27,391 bases of DNA, taken from the NCBI GenBank assembly GCA_964476705.1, contig CAYZBM010000018.1, positions 1-27,391 on the forward strand, read 5' to 3'. Below, piece after piece: positions 16,333 through 24,074 of this stretch (positions are counted from its first letter, which is position 1; each line of letters begins with the position of its first letter). The position numbers and the translations under genes were made by a program. Origin of the DNA: CAYZBM01 sp964476705 (GTDB taxonomy: Bacteria; Pseudomonadota; Alphaproteobacteria; Rickettsiales; UBA6187). The notes below the pieces were generated by a model, which searched no databases, had not been told where the DNA came from, and worked only from the letters and a program-made list of their open reading frames with translations.

Positions 16333-18133
16333 GCTAAGTCGTTTAGATTTTTCTGATATAAATAAAGCAAATAACGCGTTGAGAGATTTTGGTTTAACTA
16401 ATGAAGAAATAGCACTTCATTCTTGTACTGACTCATCTACTTTGTCATATACTTTGGAATATTTGACTAAAGCTAGAGAAGACGGTTTAGATGTCCATGA
16501 AGCCTTTAAAAAAATTAAAGGTTTTAAATATTATCATTTAGTAGCTTTAAGTAAATATGGCTTTTTTACAATAAAAGAAGAAGCAGTGTATTTTTTAGAA
16601 AATATTTATGGTTTAAAAGAAAATACACTAAAATATTTAGATAAAGCTAAGGAAAAAGGATATAATGTAAGAGAGGCTTTTACCGAACTTACAGCATATA
16701 CAGGAAAAGATTTAAAAAAATTACGTTTTTTAAATTCAGCACGAGAAGAAGGAGAGCGAATATTTCAGCTAGCAATTCATACCTGTATTAAATACTCAAA
16801 TAATGATTTTGGTAGGCATTATACGCTTGTAAGATTGGCCTTAAGAGAAAAGATTCCTGCAGACATAGTATATTGGTTAGATTTTACTGTTGATATATAT
16901 CATAAATTTCATGAATTATCAGTTAATAGTTCATCTGTCGATATAAAAGAGGAGGAAAAAAAAGACTTTTTTACTAATACAAGTTCGTACATAGAGTTTT
17001 CTGAGAAGAGAAGAAAAGACTTTTTTACCAAGATCAGTCTTTATATGGAGTTTTCTGAGGAGGGTAAAGAGACTTTGTATAATAAGTTTATACAAAATAA
17101 AGACTTAAGAAATGAATTGCAATTTGTTGCTTTAGAAAAATATAAACTAAATATGCGGCAGGTTAGAGATCATTCTTTGCATGATTGTGATAAAGCTGAG
17201 GCCATATTTACTTATTTAGATATGATGCAACCTACTTTAGAAAATTTAAATGAGTCTTTACAAAAAATAGCCGGTTACAATCCGCAGCAGATAAAGTTCT
17301 TTGCTGAGTATGGCCTTACTAAAGAGCAGATGGAAGGTCATGATTTAAATAATAAAAAAGTTTGTTTTGCTACTTTTGTATATGTGGCTAGGTGTAGGTC
17401 TAGAGGAGAGAGTCTAGATGTTGCTTTACAAAAAATTAAAGGATGGAGTGCGGATCAGATAACTTTTTATAACGATAATGATGTTATACCAAAAGAAATA
17501 AAATTAAATAATAGTCTAGTTCGGCCTATACTTAATGGGGTTGCAAAATATTTTGTTGCTGATTGTGTTTACTCTGAGTTTCGTAAAGGAAATACAGTAG
17601 AAAGATTTAATAAGATTACTACCTTATTACTTTCACTTCGAAGCGTAAAAAAAATTGCAAGAACAGAATATAATTTATCATTAGATGGCATTGAAGCTCA
17701 TAGTTTTGATGAGACTCATACAATGTTATATACATTTGTATATTTAGAACAGATGCGTAAAGAAGAAAAAAATATTCCGGAAGAGTTTAATAAAATCAAA
17801 GGACTAAATGGATATCAGATAGTGTTTTTAATGGATTACAAACTACCGACCTCATGTCTAGAGGGGCATAATGTGCAAGATTTTTTTGTTAGAGAGACAA
17901 CTTTTTTATATCTTGATCTGGCTAAGACAAAATATCCAGATAGTAATTATAAAGATTTATTTGGAGAGATAAAAGGTTTAAATCTTGATCAAATTAAAGC
18001 TAGAATTAAAGAATTAAAAATTCTCAATATAGCGGCTACTACGGAGCTAGTTATTGGAAGTCCGCATAGTTTAAGTGATCCGACTTTAGGAAAGCAGCCT
18101 GGAAAAGATGCTACCTTGCTTCTAGATTCCTAA
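16331..18133 (+). CDS. Unrecognised 600-residue protein with ~56-residue helical repeats
   Basis: I do not recognise this protein. It has no signal peptide or membrane segment. It contains repeats of about 55-58 residues with the pattern Lxxx-x-(I/M/L)-xxH, then an (F/L)xYL segment, then a KIKG-x-n-xxQI end. Clear units lie at 21-76, 272-327, 328-382, 448-503 and 504-560; weaker units at 77-134 and about 383-447. The His in ALHS, RDHS, EGHD, EAHS and EGHN is conserved in all five clear units. An 18-residue tandem duplication (KDFFTxxSxYxEFSE) lies at 211-228 and 229-246. The predicted character is alpha-helical, likely a protein-binding scaffold, which in a host-associated bacterium suggests a possible effector. 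The 3' end overlaps convergent queC by 23 nt. Confidence 0.8.
   Translation: MLSRLDFSDINKANNALRDFGLTNEEIALHSCTDSSTLSYTLEYLTKAREDGLDVHEAFKKIKGFKYYHLVALSKYGFFTIKEEAVYFLENIYGLKENTLKYLDKAKEKGYNVREAFTELTAYTGKDLKKLRFLNSAREEGERIFQLAIHTCIKYSNNDFGRHYTLVRLALREKIPADIVYWLDFTVDIYHKFHELSVNSSSVDIKEEEKKDFFTNTSSYIEFSEKRRKDFFTKISLYMEFSEEGKETLYNKFIQNKDLRNELQFVALEKYKLNMRQVRDHSLHDCDKAEAIFTYLDMMQPTLENLNESLQKIAGYNPQQIKFFAEYGLTKEQMEGHDLNNKKVCFATFVYVARCRSRGESLDVALQKIKGWSADQITFYNDNDVIPKEIKLNNSLVRPILNGVAKYFVADCVYSEFRKGNTVERFNKITTLLLSLRSVKKIARTEYNLSLDGIEAHSFDETHTMLYTFVYLEQMRKEEKNIPEEFNKIKGLNGYQIVFLMDYKLPTSCLEGHNVQDFFVRETTFLYLDLAKTKYPDSNYKDLFGEIKGLNLDQIKARIKELKILNIAATTELVIGSPHSLSDPTLGKQPGKDATLLLDS
16961..17068 (+). repeat. 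54-nt in-frame tandem duplication inside the repeat protein
   Basis: Two copies, 16961-17014 and 17015-17068, encode 18 residues each (KDFFTNTSSYIEFSEKRR and KDFFTKISLYMEFSEEGK). They are diverged but obvious, and the reading frame is kept. Confidence 0.75.
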
Positions 18134-18773
18134 AAGCCTTCTCTCTAATTAAACAAGCATCGCAATGATTGCATGCTTGGCCATTAATATCTGGATCGTA
18201 ACAACTAAGGGTCATATTATAATCAACATTTAGCTTAAGACCTTCTTTAATGATTTCCGGCTTAGTTAAATTAATAAGGGGAGTATGAATTTTAAATTTA
18301 CCCTCATTATTTATACTGGCTTTGGTAGCTAAATTCGCCATATTTTCAAAGGCTTCTATATATTCAGGCCGGCAATCTGGATAACCACTATAATCTATGG
18401 CATTAGCGCCAATAAAAATATCAAAAGCCCCAATAGTTTCAGCATATGCTAAAGCAAAAGACAAAAAAATAGTATTTCTTGCAGGTACATAGGTTATCGG
18501 GATTTCTGTATTTTCCTGCTGATCTTTCGGAACCTTAATATCATCTGAGGTAAGGGCAGAATTTCCAAACATTCTTAAATCTATTTGTGCTATTTTATGG
18601 TCATGAACCGCAAATTTTTGTGCAATTTTCTTAGCAAATTCTAATTCTATTTTATGCCGCTGCATATAGTTAAAAGATAAAGCATAGACTTCATAATCTA
18701 AAGCTTTGATCATGGCTAAGACAGTTGTGGAATCAAGACCACCACTTAAGAGAATTACGGCTTTTGTTTTCAT
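18111..18773 (-). CDS. queC: 7-cyano-7-deazaguanine synthase
   Basis: This 220-residue ATP-dependent enzyme converts 7-carboxy-7-deazaguanine to preQ0 on the way to queuosine in tRNA. The PP-loop SGGLDST lies at 10-16. The zinc site is formed by Cys191, Cys201, Cys204 and Cys207 (SCY and ACNHCDAC). The length matches the family. No ribosome site is visible; instead TACTAT lies just 6 nt before the ATG, so the message may be leaderless. No other queuosine gene is in the window. The 3' end overlaps the convergent repeat-protein gene by 23 nt, and the upstream region is the end of repeat element copy B. Confidence 0.95.
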   Translation of the reverse strand: MKTKAVILLSGGLDSTTVLAMIKALDYEVYALSFNYMQRHKIELEFAKKIAQKFAVHDHKIAQIDLRMFGNSALTSDDIKVPKDQQENTEIPITYVPARNTIFLSFALAYAETIGAFDIFIGANAIDYSGYPDCRPEYIEAFENMANLATKASINNEGKFKIHTPLINLTKPEIIKEGLKLNVDYNMTLSCYDPDINGQACNHCDACLIREKAFRNLEAR

Positions 18774-18778
18774 GATTT

Positions 18779-18960
18779 TATAGTATTTAAAATTTAAAAT
18801 TGTCTATTTTTGTGGATCCTCAAAAAACATATATAGCAGTTAAAGCTTGCGGTTACCTAAATTTTTTATAGATCCCAGACTAAATCTGGGATATGCAGAA
18901 TCATAGCAATGATTTATGTAAGTAAATAAAGTGGAAAATCATTGCTTGATCTGCTATAAT
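18779..18960 (-). repeat. Palindromic intergenic repeat element, copy B
   Basis: This fills nearly the whole queC-lptB gap. Read on the minus strand it starts with an imperfect inverted repeat (arms 18960-18936 and 18915-18891, 20-nt loop) matching the 25-nt arm structure of copy A. An 8-bp hairpin follows at 18872-18892 (loop CTAAA on the plus strand), and later ATATGTTTTTTGAGGAT at 18832-18816. It ends in AAATACTATA at 18788-18779, as copy A does. The middle is more diverged and longer than in A. It begins on the lptB stop codon and ends 5 nt before the queC start, so it supplies sequence both downstream of lptB and in the queC promoter region. Confidence 0.6.
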
Positions 18961-19757
18961 TAAAAATTAAAATTATCACCTAAATATACTTTTCTAACAT
19001 CTTCATTTTGTACTATTTCTTGAGGAGTACCTTCTGCAAGCACCACTCCTTCGCTTATAACATATGCCCGATCAACTATATCTAAGGCATCACGAACATT
19101 ATGGTCGGTTATTAATACGCCAATATTTAATTTTTTCAAATAAATAATTAACTCTTTTATGTCATTTACGGCTATAGGGTCAATTCCAGCTAGCGGTTCA
19201 TCAAGCAAAATGAAGGAGGGATTTGAGGCTAAACACCTGGCAATTTCTACTCGCCTTCTTTCCCCGCCAGATAAGGTTATGGCTGGAGAGTGGCGTAAAT
19301 GAGTAATTGAGAATTCGGCTAATAAAGAATCTAATTTTTCATGCCGTTTGCTGATATTGTTTTCTTTCAGCTCTAATATGGCCATTATATTTTCTTCAAC
19401 AGTCATTCCTCTGAATATTGAGGCTTCCTGTGGTAAATAACCAATTCCTAATCTTGCTCTTCTATATACTGGAAGTTTGGTAATTTTTTTGCCATCTAAG
19501 ACAATACGGCCATAATTTGGAGCGATTAGGCCCATAATCATATAAAATAATGTAGTTTTACCAGCGCCATTTGGTCCTAAAAGACCGACAGATTCTCCTC
19601 TTTTTACATGAAGGTTTATATTGCGAACCACTGGTCTTTTGGCATAAGATTTACCAAGACTCTCAACATATAAGCCGGGTTCTTTTTTAGAATCAACTTT
19701 TTTCGAGATATTTTTTTTTGCTAATAAAGCTTTTTTTATAGTAGATTTTTTATTCAT
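18960..19757 (-). CDS. lptB: LPS export ABC transporter ATP-binding protein LptB
   Basis: This 265-residue ATPase drives LPS extraction from the inner membrane with LptF and LptG. Walker A GPNGAGKT is at 61-68, the Q-loop Gln is in YLPQEAS at 108-114, the signature LSGGE at 162-166, Walker B FILLDE at 182-187 and the switch His at 219 (TDHN). The first ~27 residues are a Lys-rich extension absent from typical ~240-residue LptB. No internal start is obvious, since the next ATG falls after Walker A. It follows lptA by 18 nt and ends the lipoprotein-lptC-lptA-lptB run. The rpoN and hpf genes that often follow in alphaproteobacteria are not here. Confidence 0.96.
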   Translation of the reverse strand: MNKKSTIKKALLAKKNISKKVDSKKEPGLYVESLGKSYAKRPVVRNINLHVKRGESVGLLGPNGAGKTTLFYMIMGLIAPNYGRIVLDGKKITKLPVYRRARLGIGYLPQEASIFRGMTVEENIMAILELKENNISKRHEKLDSLLAEFSITHLRHSPAITLSGGERRRVEIARCLASNPSFILLDEPLAGIDPIAVNDIKELIIYLKKLNIGVLITDHNVRDALDIVDRAYVISEGVVLAEGTPQEIVQNEDVRKVYLGDNFNF

Positions 19758-19775
19758 TTTTATAATTTAAACTAT

Positions 19776-20330
19776 TTATTGTTTCGGTATAAATATTCCA
19801 TGAACTTTACCAGGCTTATTATCTTTGCTTTCATTTACTAAAGTACTTTTCCCGGTATTTAAATCATAAGTTAACTTACTACCGGTTAGAATATTCTTAT
19901 CCTGTTTTAGAGTAATATTATTTTCTAAAGTTAGAATATTTTTCTCAACATCAAATACAGCGCTATCGGAGCTAGAATTTTCAGTAGGAGTAGAAAAATA
20001 TACTTTTTTATTGGCGACTATTTTTTTTATACTACTCTTTTTTTTATCGTTTCCCGGCTTGTTAGGTTCTTTATCTGGATTCTCATCGCGATAATTAATA
20101 ATTAATTCTTCTGATTTTATACTCATTTCACCCTGTTTTGCAAGTACATCGCCGCTAAAGGTGGCGAGATTTTTATCTCGTTCGACTTTAAGTTCATTAG
20201 AGGTTATTTCAATAGGTAGAGAAGAATCATGTTTTTCGGTTTTTTCTACTCCATAAGCTTTAAGTAATGGGCAAATAATTATTACTATTGTTAATAATGA
20301 TTTAAAAAGTATCTTTTGGCTATTTGTCAT
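19776..20330 (-). CDS. lptA: LPS transport periplasmic protein LptA (OstA-like)
   Basis: This 184-residue periplasmic protein forms the beta-jellyroll bridge that carries LPS between the membranes. A signal peptide covers about 1-27. The OstA/LptA fold is seen in LPIEITSNELKVERDKNLATFSGDVLAKQGEMSIKSEELIINY and again in FDVEKNILTLENNITLKQDKNILTGSKLTYDLNTG. A lysine-, proline- and asparagine-rich insert at about 85-103 lies between strands and looks disordered. Position between lptC (22 nt upstream) and lptB (18 nt downstream) confirms the call. Confidence 0.93.
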   Translation of the reverse strand: MTNSQKILFKSLLTIVIIICPLLKAYGVEKTEKHDSSLPIEITSNELKVERDKNLATFSGDVLAKQGEMSIKSEELIINYRDENPDKEPNKPGNDKKKSSIKKIVANKKVYFSTPTENSSSDSAVFDVEKNILTLENNITLKQDKNILTGSKLTYDLNTGKSTLVNESKDNKPGKVHGIFIPKQ

Positions 20331-20352
20331 GTTAGCTACTTTTATTTAAGTT

Positions 20353-20991
20353 TTATATATTAGATTTAGGGAGTATAATTACTTTTATATGCCCAGTAAA
20401 AAGAATATTATCTTCATTTTCAGCTTTAAATTTATCACCTTGTAATGAGAATGTTTTTCCAGTTATAGTAATAGGTTCATCAGAATAAGCATTCTGTTTT
20501 ATTAGATCAACATGGGCAGAGTTAGTGTTTAATGTATACCCATCTTGATGTATCAATTTTACTGTATCATTTAAAAATAATAATTTATCCTTTAATTGAT
20601 AATTAGCCTTATTTGAACTCATATTTAAGGTTTTTTGGTCTTTTAATTTTATATTGCCATGAATTTTGATGAGCTCTACTTCGTTAGGATTAATTTTAAC
20701 TGCGGTATCGGCTAATATGTTATAAGGTAGTCCATTATCATTAGTTCCATAAAAATTAGGATTCTGCATAGTTGGAGTTTGTGAAATTTTTTCTGGTTCA
20801 CTAACTTTATTAGCCCTTACATATTCTTTTTTATTTGAGGTAAGTAATGGCAGCAGAAAAATAATAAATCCTATTAAACAAGAAATAACTATAAGTATTC
20901 CTTTAGCTTTTTTTACTAAGCGAGTATAACCTAAAACTGGTTCTAAAAAATGGTTTAGAAATTTTAGTTTTTTGCTAAAAAATTTAAACAT
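20353..20991 (-). CDS. lptC: LPS export protein LptC
   Basis: This 212-residue bitopic protein links the LptBFG transporter to LptA. One transmembrane helix lies at about residues 33-49. The periplasmic LptC fold follows (PYNILADTAVKINPNEVELIKIHGNIKLKD, LNTNSAHVDLI). Sequence conservation in this family is low, so the call leans on context: it is directly upstream of lptA. Its ATG lies only 2 nt after the stop of the preceding lipoprotein gene and lacks its own ribosome site, which points to translational coupling. Confidence 0.9.
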   Translation of the reverse strand: MFKFFSKKLKFLNHFLEPVLGYTRLVKKAKGILIVISCLIGFIIFLLPLLTSNKKEYVRANKVSEPEKISQTPTMQNPNFYGTNDNGLPYNILADTAVKINPNEVELIKIHGNIKLKDQKTLNMSSNKANYQLKDKLLFLNDTVKLIHQDGYTLNTNSAHVDLIKQNAYSDEPITITGKTFSLQGDKFKAENEDNILFTGHIKVIILPKSNI

Positions 20992-20993
20992 AA

Positions 20994-21662
20994 CTATTTA
21001 GGATAATTATAATTAGGCATCGGTTGTGCGGGATATTGATAATTAGGAGCCTGAGGCGCATTATTAGGCATAGGCGGATAGTTATTTGGCATAGCTCCCA
21101 TTCCGTTTCCCATGTTGCCGTCCATAGGGTTCATTCCTTGCTGAGGGTCCATTCCCTGCTGGGGCATCATCGGCATTTGACCTTGTTGCATTTGCTGAGG
21201 CATAGGTTGTTGTGGCATAGCATTTTGATAAGGGTTTTGTCCTAAATCTCCTTGTTGACTTTGCATAGCGCCAGCTTGTAATTGAGCTTGAGTGCAATTT
21301 TTTTGTGCGGCAATACTATTTAGGTGGTCAATTCTTTTTTGAGCGTTTGATTCGGCTTTGTTAATCCTGTAAATTGAGATAAATCCATTTATAGGATTCA
21401 TATGTTTTAACATAAATTTATCTTCTTTTCTTGCGTCCTTTTTATAAAACTCGGCTTGGGTTATTTCGGAGCCTAATTGGCCACAATTTAGAGAATTATC
21501 CGCATCTTGGGCTACTTCAACTCGCGTTGGCTTTGACGCACAAGCGTTAATTGCTGCTAATAGTACAATAGTTGAGATTCCAGTTATGACTTTATGTCTA
21601 TAATTAATATTAGGCTTATTAGGAGTTTTATTAATATTATTGGTATTGGGGTTCAATAGCAT
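20994..21662 (-). CDS. Lipoprotein with Pro/Gln/Met-rich tail
   Basis: This 222-residue predicted lipoprotein has a hydrophobic segment at about 25-40 and a lipobox-like end at Cys41 (AINAC). The mature N-terminal half (about 42-130) is conserved-looking and charged, including GSEITQAEFYKKDARKEDKF and INKAESNAQKRIDHL. The C-terminal ~90 residues are low complexity, made of Pro, Gln, Met, Asn and Gly (PQQPMPQQMQQGQMPMMPQQ). Function unknown. I chose the ATG at 21662: AAGGAA at 21672-21677 lies 9 nt upstream, whereas the in-frame GTG at 21698 has nothing similar. Overlap-like coupling to lptC (2-nt gap) suggests a role tied to LPS transport or the outer membrane, but that is inference. Confidence 0.75.
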   Translation of the reverse strand: MLLNPNTNNINKTPNKPNINYRHKVITGISTIVLLAAINACASKPTRVEVAQDADNSLNCGQLGSEITQAEFYKKDARKEDKFMLKHMNPINGFISIYRINKAESNAQKRIDHLNSIAAQKNCTQAQLQAGAMQSQQGDLGQNPYQNAMPQQPMPQQMQQGQMPMMPQQGMDPQQGMNPMDGNMGNGMGAMPNNYPPMPNNAPQAPNYQYPAQPMPNYNYPK

Positions 21663-21671
21663 ATTTCCTAG

Positions 21672-21677
21672 TTCCTT
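21672..21677 (-). promoter_or_regulatory. Ribosome binding site that sets the lipoprotein start
   Basis: AAGGAA on the minus strand lies 9 nt before the ATG at 21662. It falls within the longer frame from the GTG at 21698, which favours the shorter protein. Confidence 0.55.
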
Positions 21678-21730
21678 GTCTAAAATATTAAAAATCACTA
21701 ATAATCAGACTATAGCATATTTCCTTATCT

Positions 21731-22441
21731 TTACTCAAGATAGAAGTTTAATACACAACTATAGTCATTTTTATTTTGTAGATTATATCCATTATCAAGT
21801 ACACAATCGGTAGCACTTAGATTTAGACCGGCACTCGCTCGAATATTCCCGGTCAAAGGTAAGCCATCATCAAATTTAACATCTAAATTATAAGCATTTT
21901 CTGCCGATAAAGCAGCATAGCCGATTTGAGCATTTTGAACTGTGCTTAAATTAACATAAATACGATTATGTTCTAGGCTATCAGTTTTAGCTTGATAAAA
22001 GCCATTATCTATTGAGGCTTTATATGAACCCCCTTCACCTATTGTAACCCCATCATAAGACCCAGTAATTAATCCAGCAGCAGCTAAATCTTGCCAAAAT
22101 AATAATTCTTCATTGCGTGATGGTGAACTTAAGTTATTTTCTAAGATATTATTTCCGTTACCGTTGCCGTCTTTATTATTATTGGCTAGTTTGTCGCCAA
22201 TATTGGTCTGGCCAAGTAAAGTTTCGGCATTATATATATCTCCTGGGATACCTTGATAAGCTTCTTTAAATTTAGCAATCGAGCTACTAAATATACCAAT
22301 TTGTTCCATTATTTGATTTAGTCTTAAACGATGAACTATATTTTGGCCCAGAACAACTCCAGCTATTAACAATGCTATAATTGCAATGGATATGCTTAGT
22401 TCTAGCAATGAGAAAGCTTTACAATTTTTATACTTATACAT
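21731..22441 (-). CDS. Prepilin-like protein with type IV pilin N-terminus
   Basis: This 236-residue protein starts with a short basic leader and a type III signal: cleavage is expected between Ala9 and Phe10 in KAFSLLELSI, with the conserved Glu at mature position 5 (Glu14). A hydrophobic helix of about 20 residues follows. The body holds GIPGDIYNAETLLGQ and LLFWQDLAAAGLITGSY, features I recall from pseudopilins annotated in Rickettsiales and relatives. No prepilin peptidase, pilus ATPase or secretin is in the window. It precedes the lipoprotein-lpt run by 68 nt and diverges from ffh. It could be a minor pseudopilin of a type II-like system or an orphan. Confidence 0.8.
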   Translation of the reverse strand: MYKYKNCKAFSLLELSISIAIIALLIAGVVLGQNIVHRLRLNQIMEQIGIFSSSIAKFKEAYQGIPGDIYNAETLLGQTNIGDKLANNNKDGNGNGNNILENNLSSPSRNEELLFWQDLAAAGLITGSYDGVTIGEGGSYKASIDNGFYQAKTDSLEHNRIYVNLSTVQNAQIGYAALSAENAYNLDVKFDDGLPLTGNIRASAGLNLSATDCVLDNGYNLQNKNDYSCVLNFYLE

Positions 22442-22453
22442 ATAATCTCTGCC

Positions 22454-22473
22454 TAACTAATTTAGATTAGTTA
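22454..22473. promoter_or_regulatory. Palindrome between the prepilin gene and ffh
   Basis: An 8-bp inverted repeat, TAACTAAT at 22454-22461 and ATTAGTTA at 22466-22473, spans a 4-nt centre. It lies 12 nt upstream of the prepilin ATG. The half-site with flank, CTAACTAATTTA, recurs at 22517-22528 nearer to ffh. This may be an operator for the divergent pair. No protein is known for it from this sequence. Confidence 0.35.
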
Positions 22474-22544
22474 AGCCTTACTTGTTTTTTTAGTAGTTTT
22501 CAAATTTATTTTTATTCTAACTAATTTAAACATATAGAGTCTTA

Positions 22545-22550
22545 TATAAT
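22545..22550 (+). promoter_or_regulatory. Possible -10 box for ffh
   Basis: TATAAT lies 31 nt before the ffh ATG. No good -35 box stands out in the AT-rich sequence upstream, so this rests on the -10 match alone. Confidence 0.3.
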
Positions 22551-22581
22551 AGTTTCACCAATTAATTTAAGTATATAAAAA

Positions 22582-23937
22582 ATGTTTCAAAGTTTAAGTG
22601 ATAGTTTAAGTGGAGTTTTTGGTAGATTAAGAGGCAAAGGATTCTTGACTGAAAAAGATGTCGATGAAGCGATGCGTAGTGTGAGAGTAGCCTTGCTTGA
22701 AGCCGATGTTTCTTTAAAAGTAGTAAAAGAATTTATCGAGCAAGTTAAAGCCAAAGCAATTGGTGAGGAAGTAATAAAAAGTGTTTCCCCAGCTAATTTA
22801 GTGATTAAAATTGTTCAAGATAATCTTACCCAGTTATTAGGAAGTACTTCAGCTGAACTTAATTTAAATGCAGTACCTCCAGTGGTAATTATGATGGTGG
22901 GCTTGCAAGGTTCAGGTAAAACTACTTCAACTGCCAAGCTTGCTTTAAGATTAAGTAAGCAAGGTAAAAAAATATTAATGGCGTCACTGGATATCTATAG
23001 GCCGGCAGCTCGGGAACAATTAGCTATTTTAGGTAAACAAATTAATATTGAAACTTTAGAAATAATTTCAGATGAAAAACCATTAGCTATTACTAAAAGA
23101 GCTTTAGAGCGGGCAAAAAAAGAAAGTTTTGATATTTTATTTTTAGATACAGCAGGACGTTTGCATATTGACGATGAGTTGATGGATGAGCTATGTGAAG
23201 TTAAAGCTTTAAGTAAACCTATAGAAACATTATTGGTTGCTGATTCTTTAACTGGTCAAGATGCCGTAAATATAGCAAGTGTTTTTAATAATAAAGTTGG
23301 AATTACAGGAATTATTTTAACTAGAATTGATGGTGATGCGAGGGGTGGTGCGGCATTATCGATGCGTTATGTAACTTCTTGTCCAATTAAATTTATGGGT
23401 GTTGGTGAAAAACTTCATGAGTTTGAACCTTTTCATCCTGAGCGAATAGCTTCAAGAATATTGGGTATGGGAGATGTAGTTTCTTTAGTTGAAAAAGCAG
23501 TCCAAGCAATTGAGGAAGAAGATACTAAAGAATTAGAGAAAAAAATTAGAAAAGGAGTTTTTGACTTAAATGATTTAGTCAAACAAATTAAAATGCTGCA
23601 AAAATTAGGAGGTGCTGGGAATTTTTTAGCAATGATACCTGGTCTTGGCAAATTAAAAGAAAAAATTTCCAGTGCCGATCTTGATGATAAAAAATTTAAA
23701 AGAATAGAAGCTATAGTTTCAAGTATGACCAAAAAAGAACGTTCTCATCCGGAGATAATTAAAGGTTCGCGAAAAAGACGAATTGCGTTGGGCGCTGGGG
23801 TTGGAGTTCCTGAGGTAAATATATTACTTAAGCAACATAAACAAATGGCCTTGATGGTTAGAAAATTAGGCAAGATGGATAAAAAAGAATTAATGTCACA
23901 AGCAGCAAGAATGGGTAAGGGTAAAGTAAGATTTTAA
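22582..23937 (+). CDS. ffh: Signal recognition particle protein Ffh
   Basis: This 451-residue GTPase binds SRP RNA and signal sequences and delivers ribosomes to FtsY at the membrane. The N domain fills about 1-90. The G domain shows the P-loop GLQGSGKT at 107-114, DIYRPAAREQL, LDTAGRLHIDDELMDEL, TRIDGDARGGAALSM and GVGEKLHEFEPFHPE. The methionine-rich M domain from about 325 includes the RNA-binding segment KRRIALGAGVGVPEVN. The length is normal and all GTPase motifs are intact. It diverges from the prepilin gene and precedes the RTX-like pair by 137 nt. Confidence 0.98.
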   Translation: MFQSLSDSLSGVFGRLRGKGFLTEKDVDEAMRSVRVALLEADVSLKVVKEFIEQVKAKAIGEEVIKSVSPANLVIKIVQDNLTQLLGSTSAELNLNAVPPVVIMMVGLQGSGKTTSTAKLALRLSKQGKKILMASLDIYRPAAREQLAILGKQINIETLEIISDEKPLAITKRALERAKKESFDILFLDTAGRLHIDDELMDELCEVKALSKPIETLLVADSLTGQDAVNIASVFNNKVGITGIILTRIDGDARGGAALSMRYVTSCPIKFMGVGEKLHEFEPFHPERIASRILGMGDVVSLVEKAVQAIEEEDTKELEKKIRKGVFDLNDLVKQIKMLQKLGGAGNFLAMIPGLGKLKEKISSADLDDKKFKRIEAIVSSMTKKERSHPEIIKGSRKRRIALGAGVGVPEVNILLKQHKQMALMVRKLGKMDKKELMSQAARMGKGKVRF

Positions 23938-24004
23938 TTTGGATAAAACTTTTGTATTTTTATAACTTCAAGTTGTAATAATTAATATCTTAATCTCATA
24001 ATAA

Positions 24005-24039
24005 TTGACTGGTTACAAATAATTATGTTAATTTATAAT
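24005..24039 (+). promoter_or_regulatory. Possible promoter region of the first RTX-like gene
   Basis: TTGACT at 24005-24010 and TATAAT at 24034-24039 are promoter-like hexamers, but their 23-nt spacing is too long for one standard promoter. TTACAA at 24013-24018 lies 15 nt before the TATAAT and is another possible -35. The gene 36 nt further on has a good GGAG ribosome site. Confidence 0.3.
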
Positions 24040-24074
24040 TATGTATAAATTATTTAATTTTATGGAGTTATGAT

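Noticed and set aside
21024..21297. Open frames on both strands opposite or offset from the lipoprotein tail
   Set aside because: They are shadows of the Pro/Gln/Met-rich low-complexity coding sequence, with His/Arg/Ser-rich products and no start signals.
23950..23985. Terminator after ffh at the AACTTCAAGTT stretch
   Set aside because: The stem would have only 6 weak pairs and there is no T tract after it.
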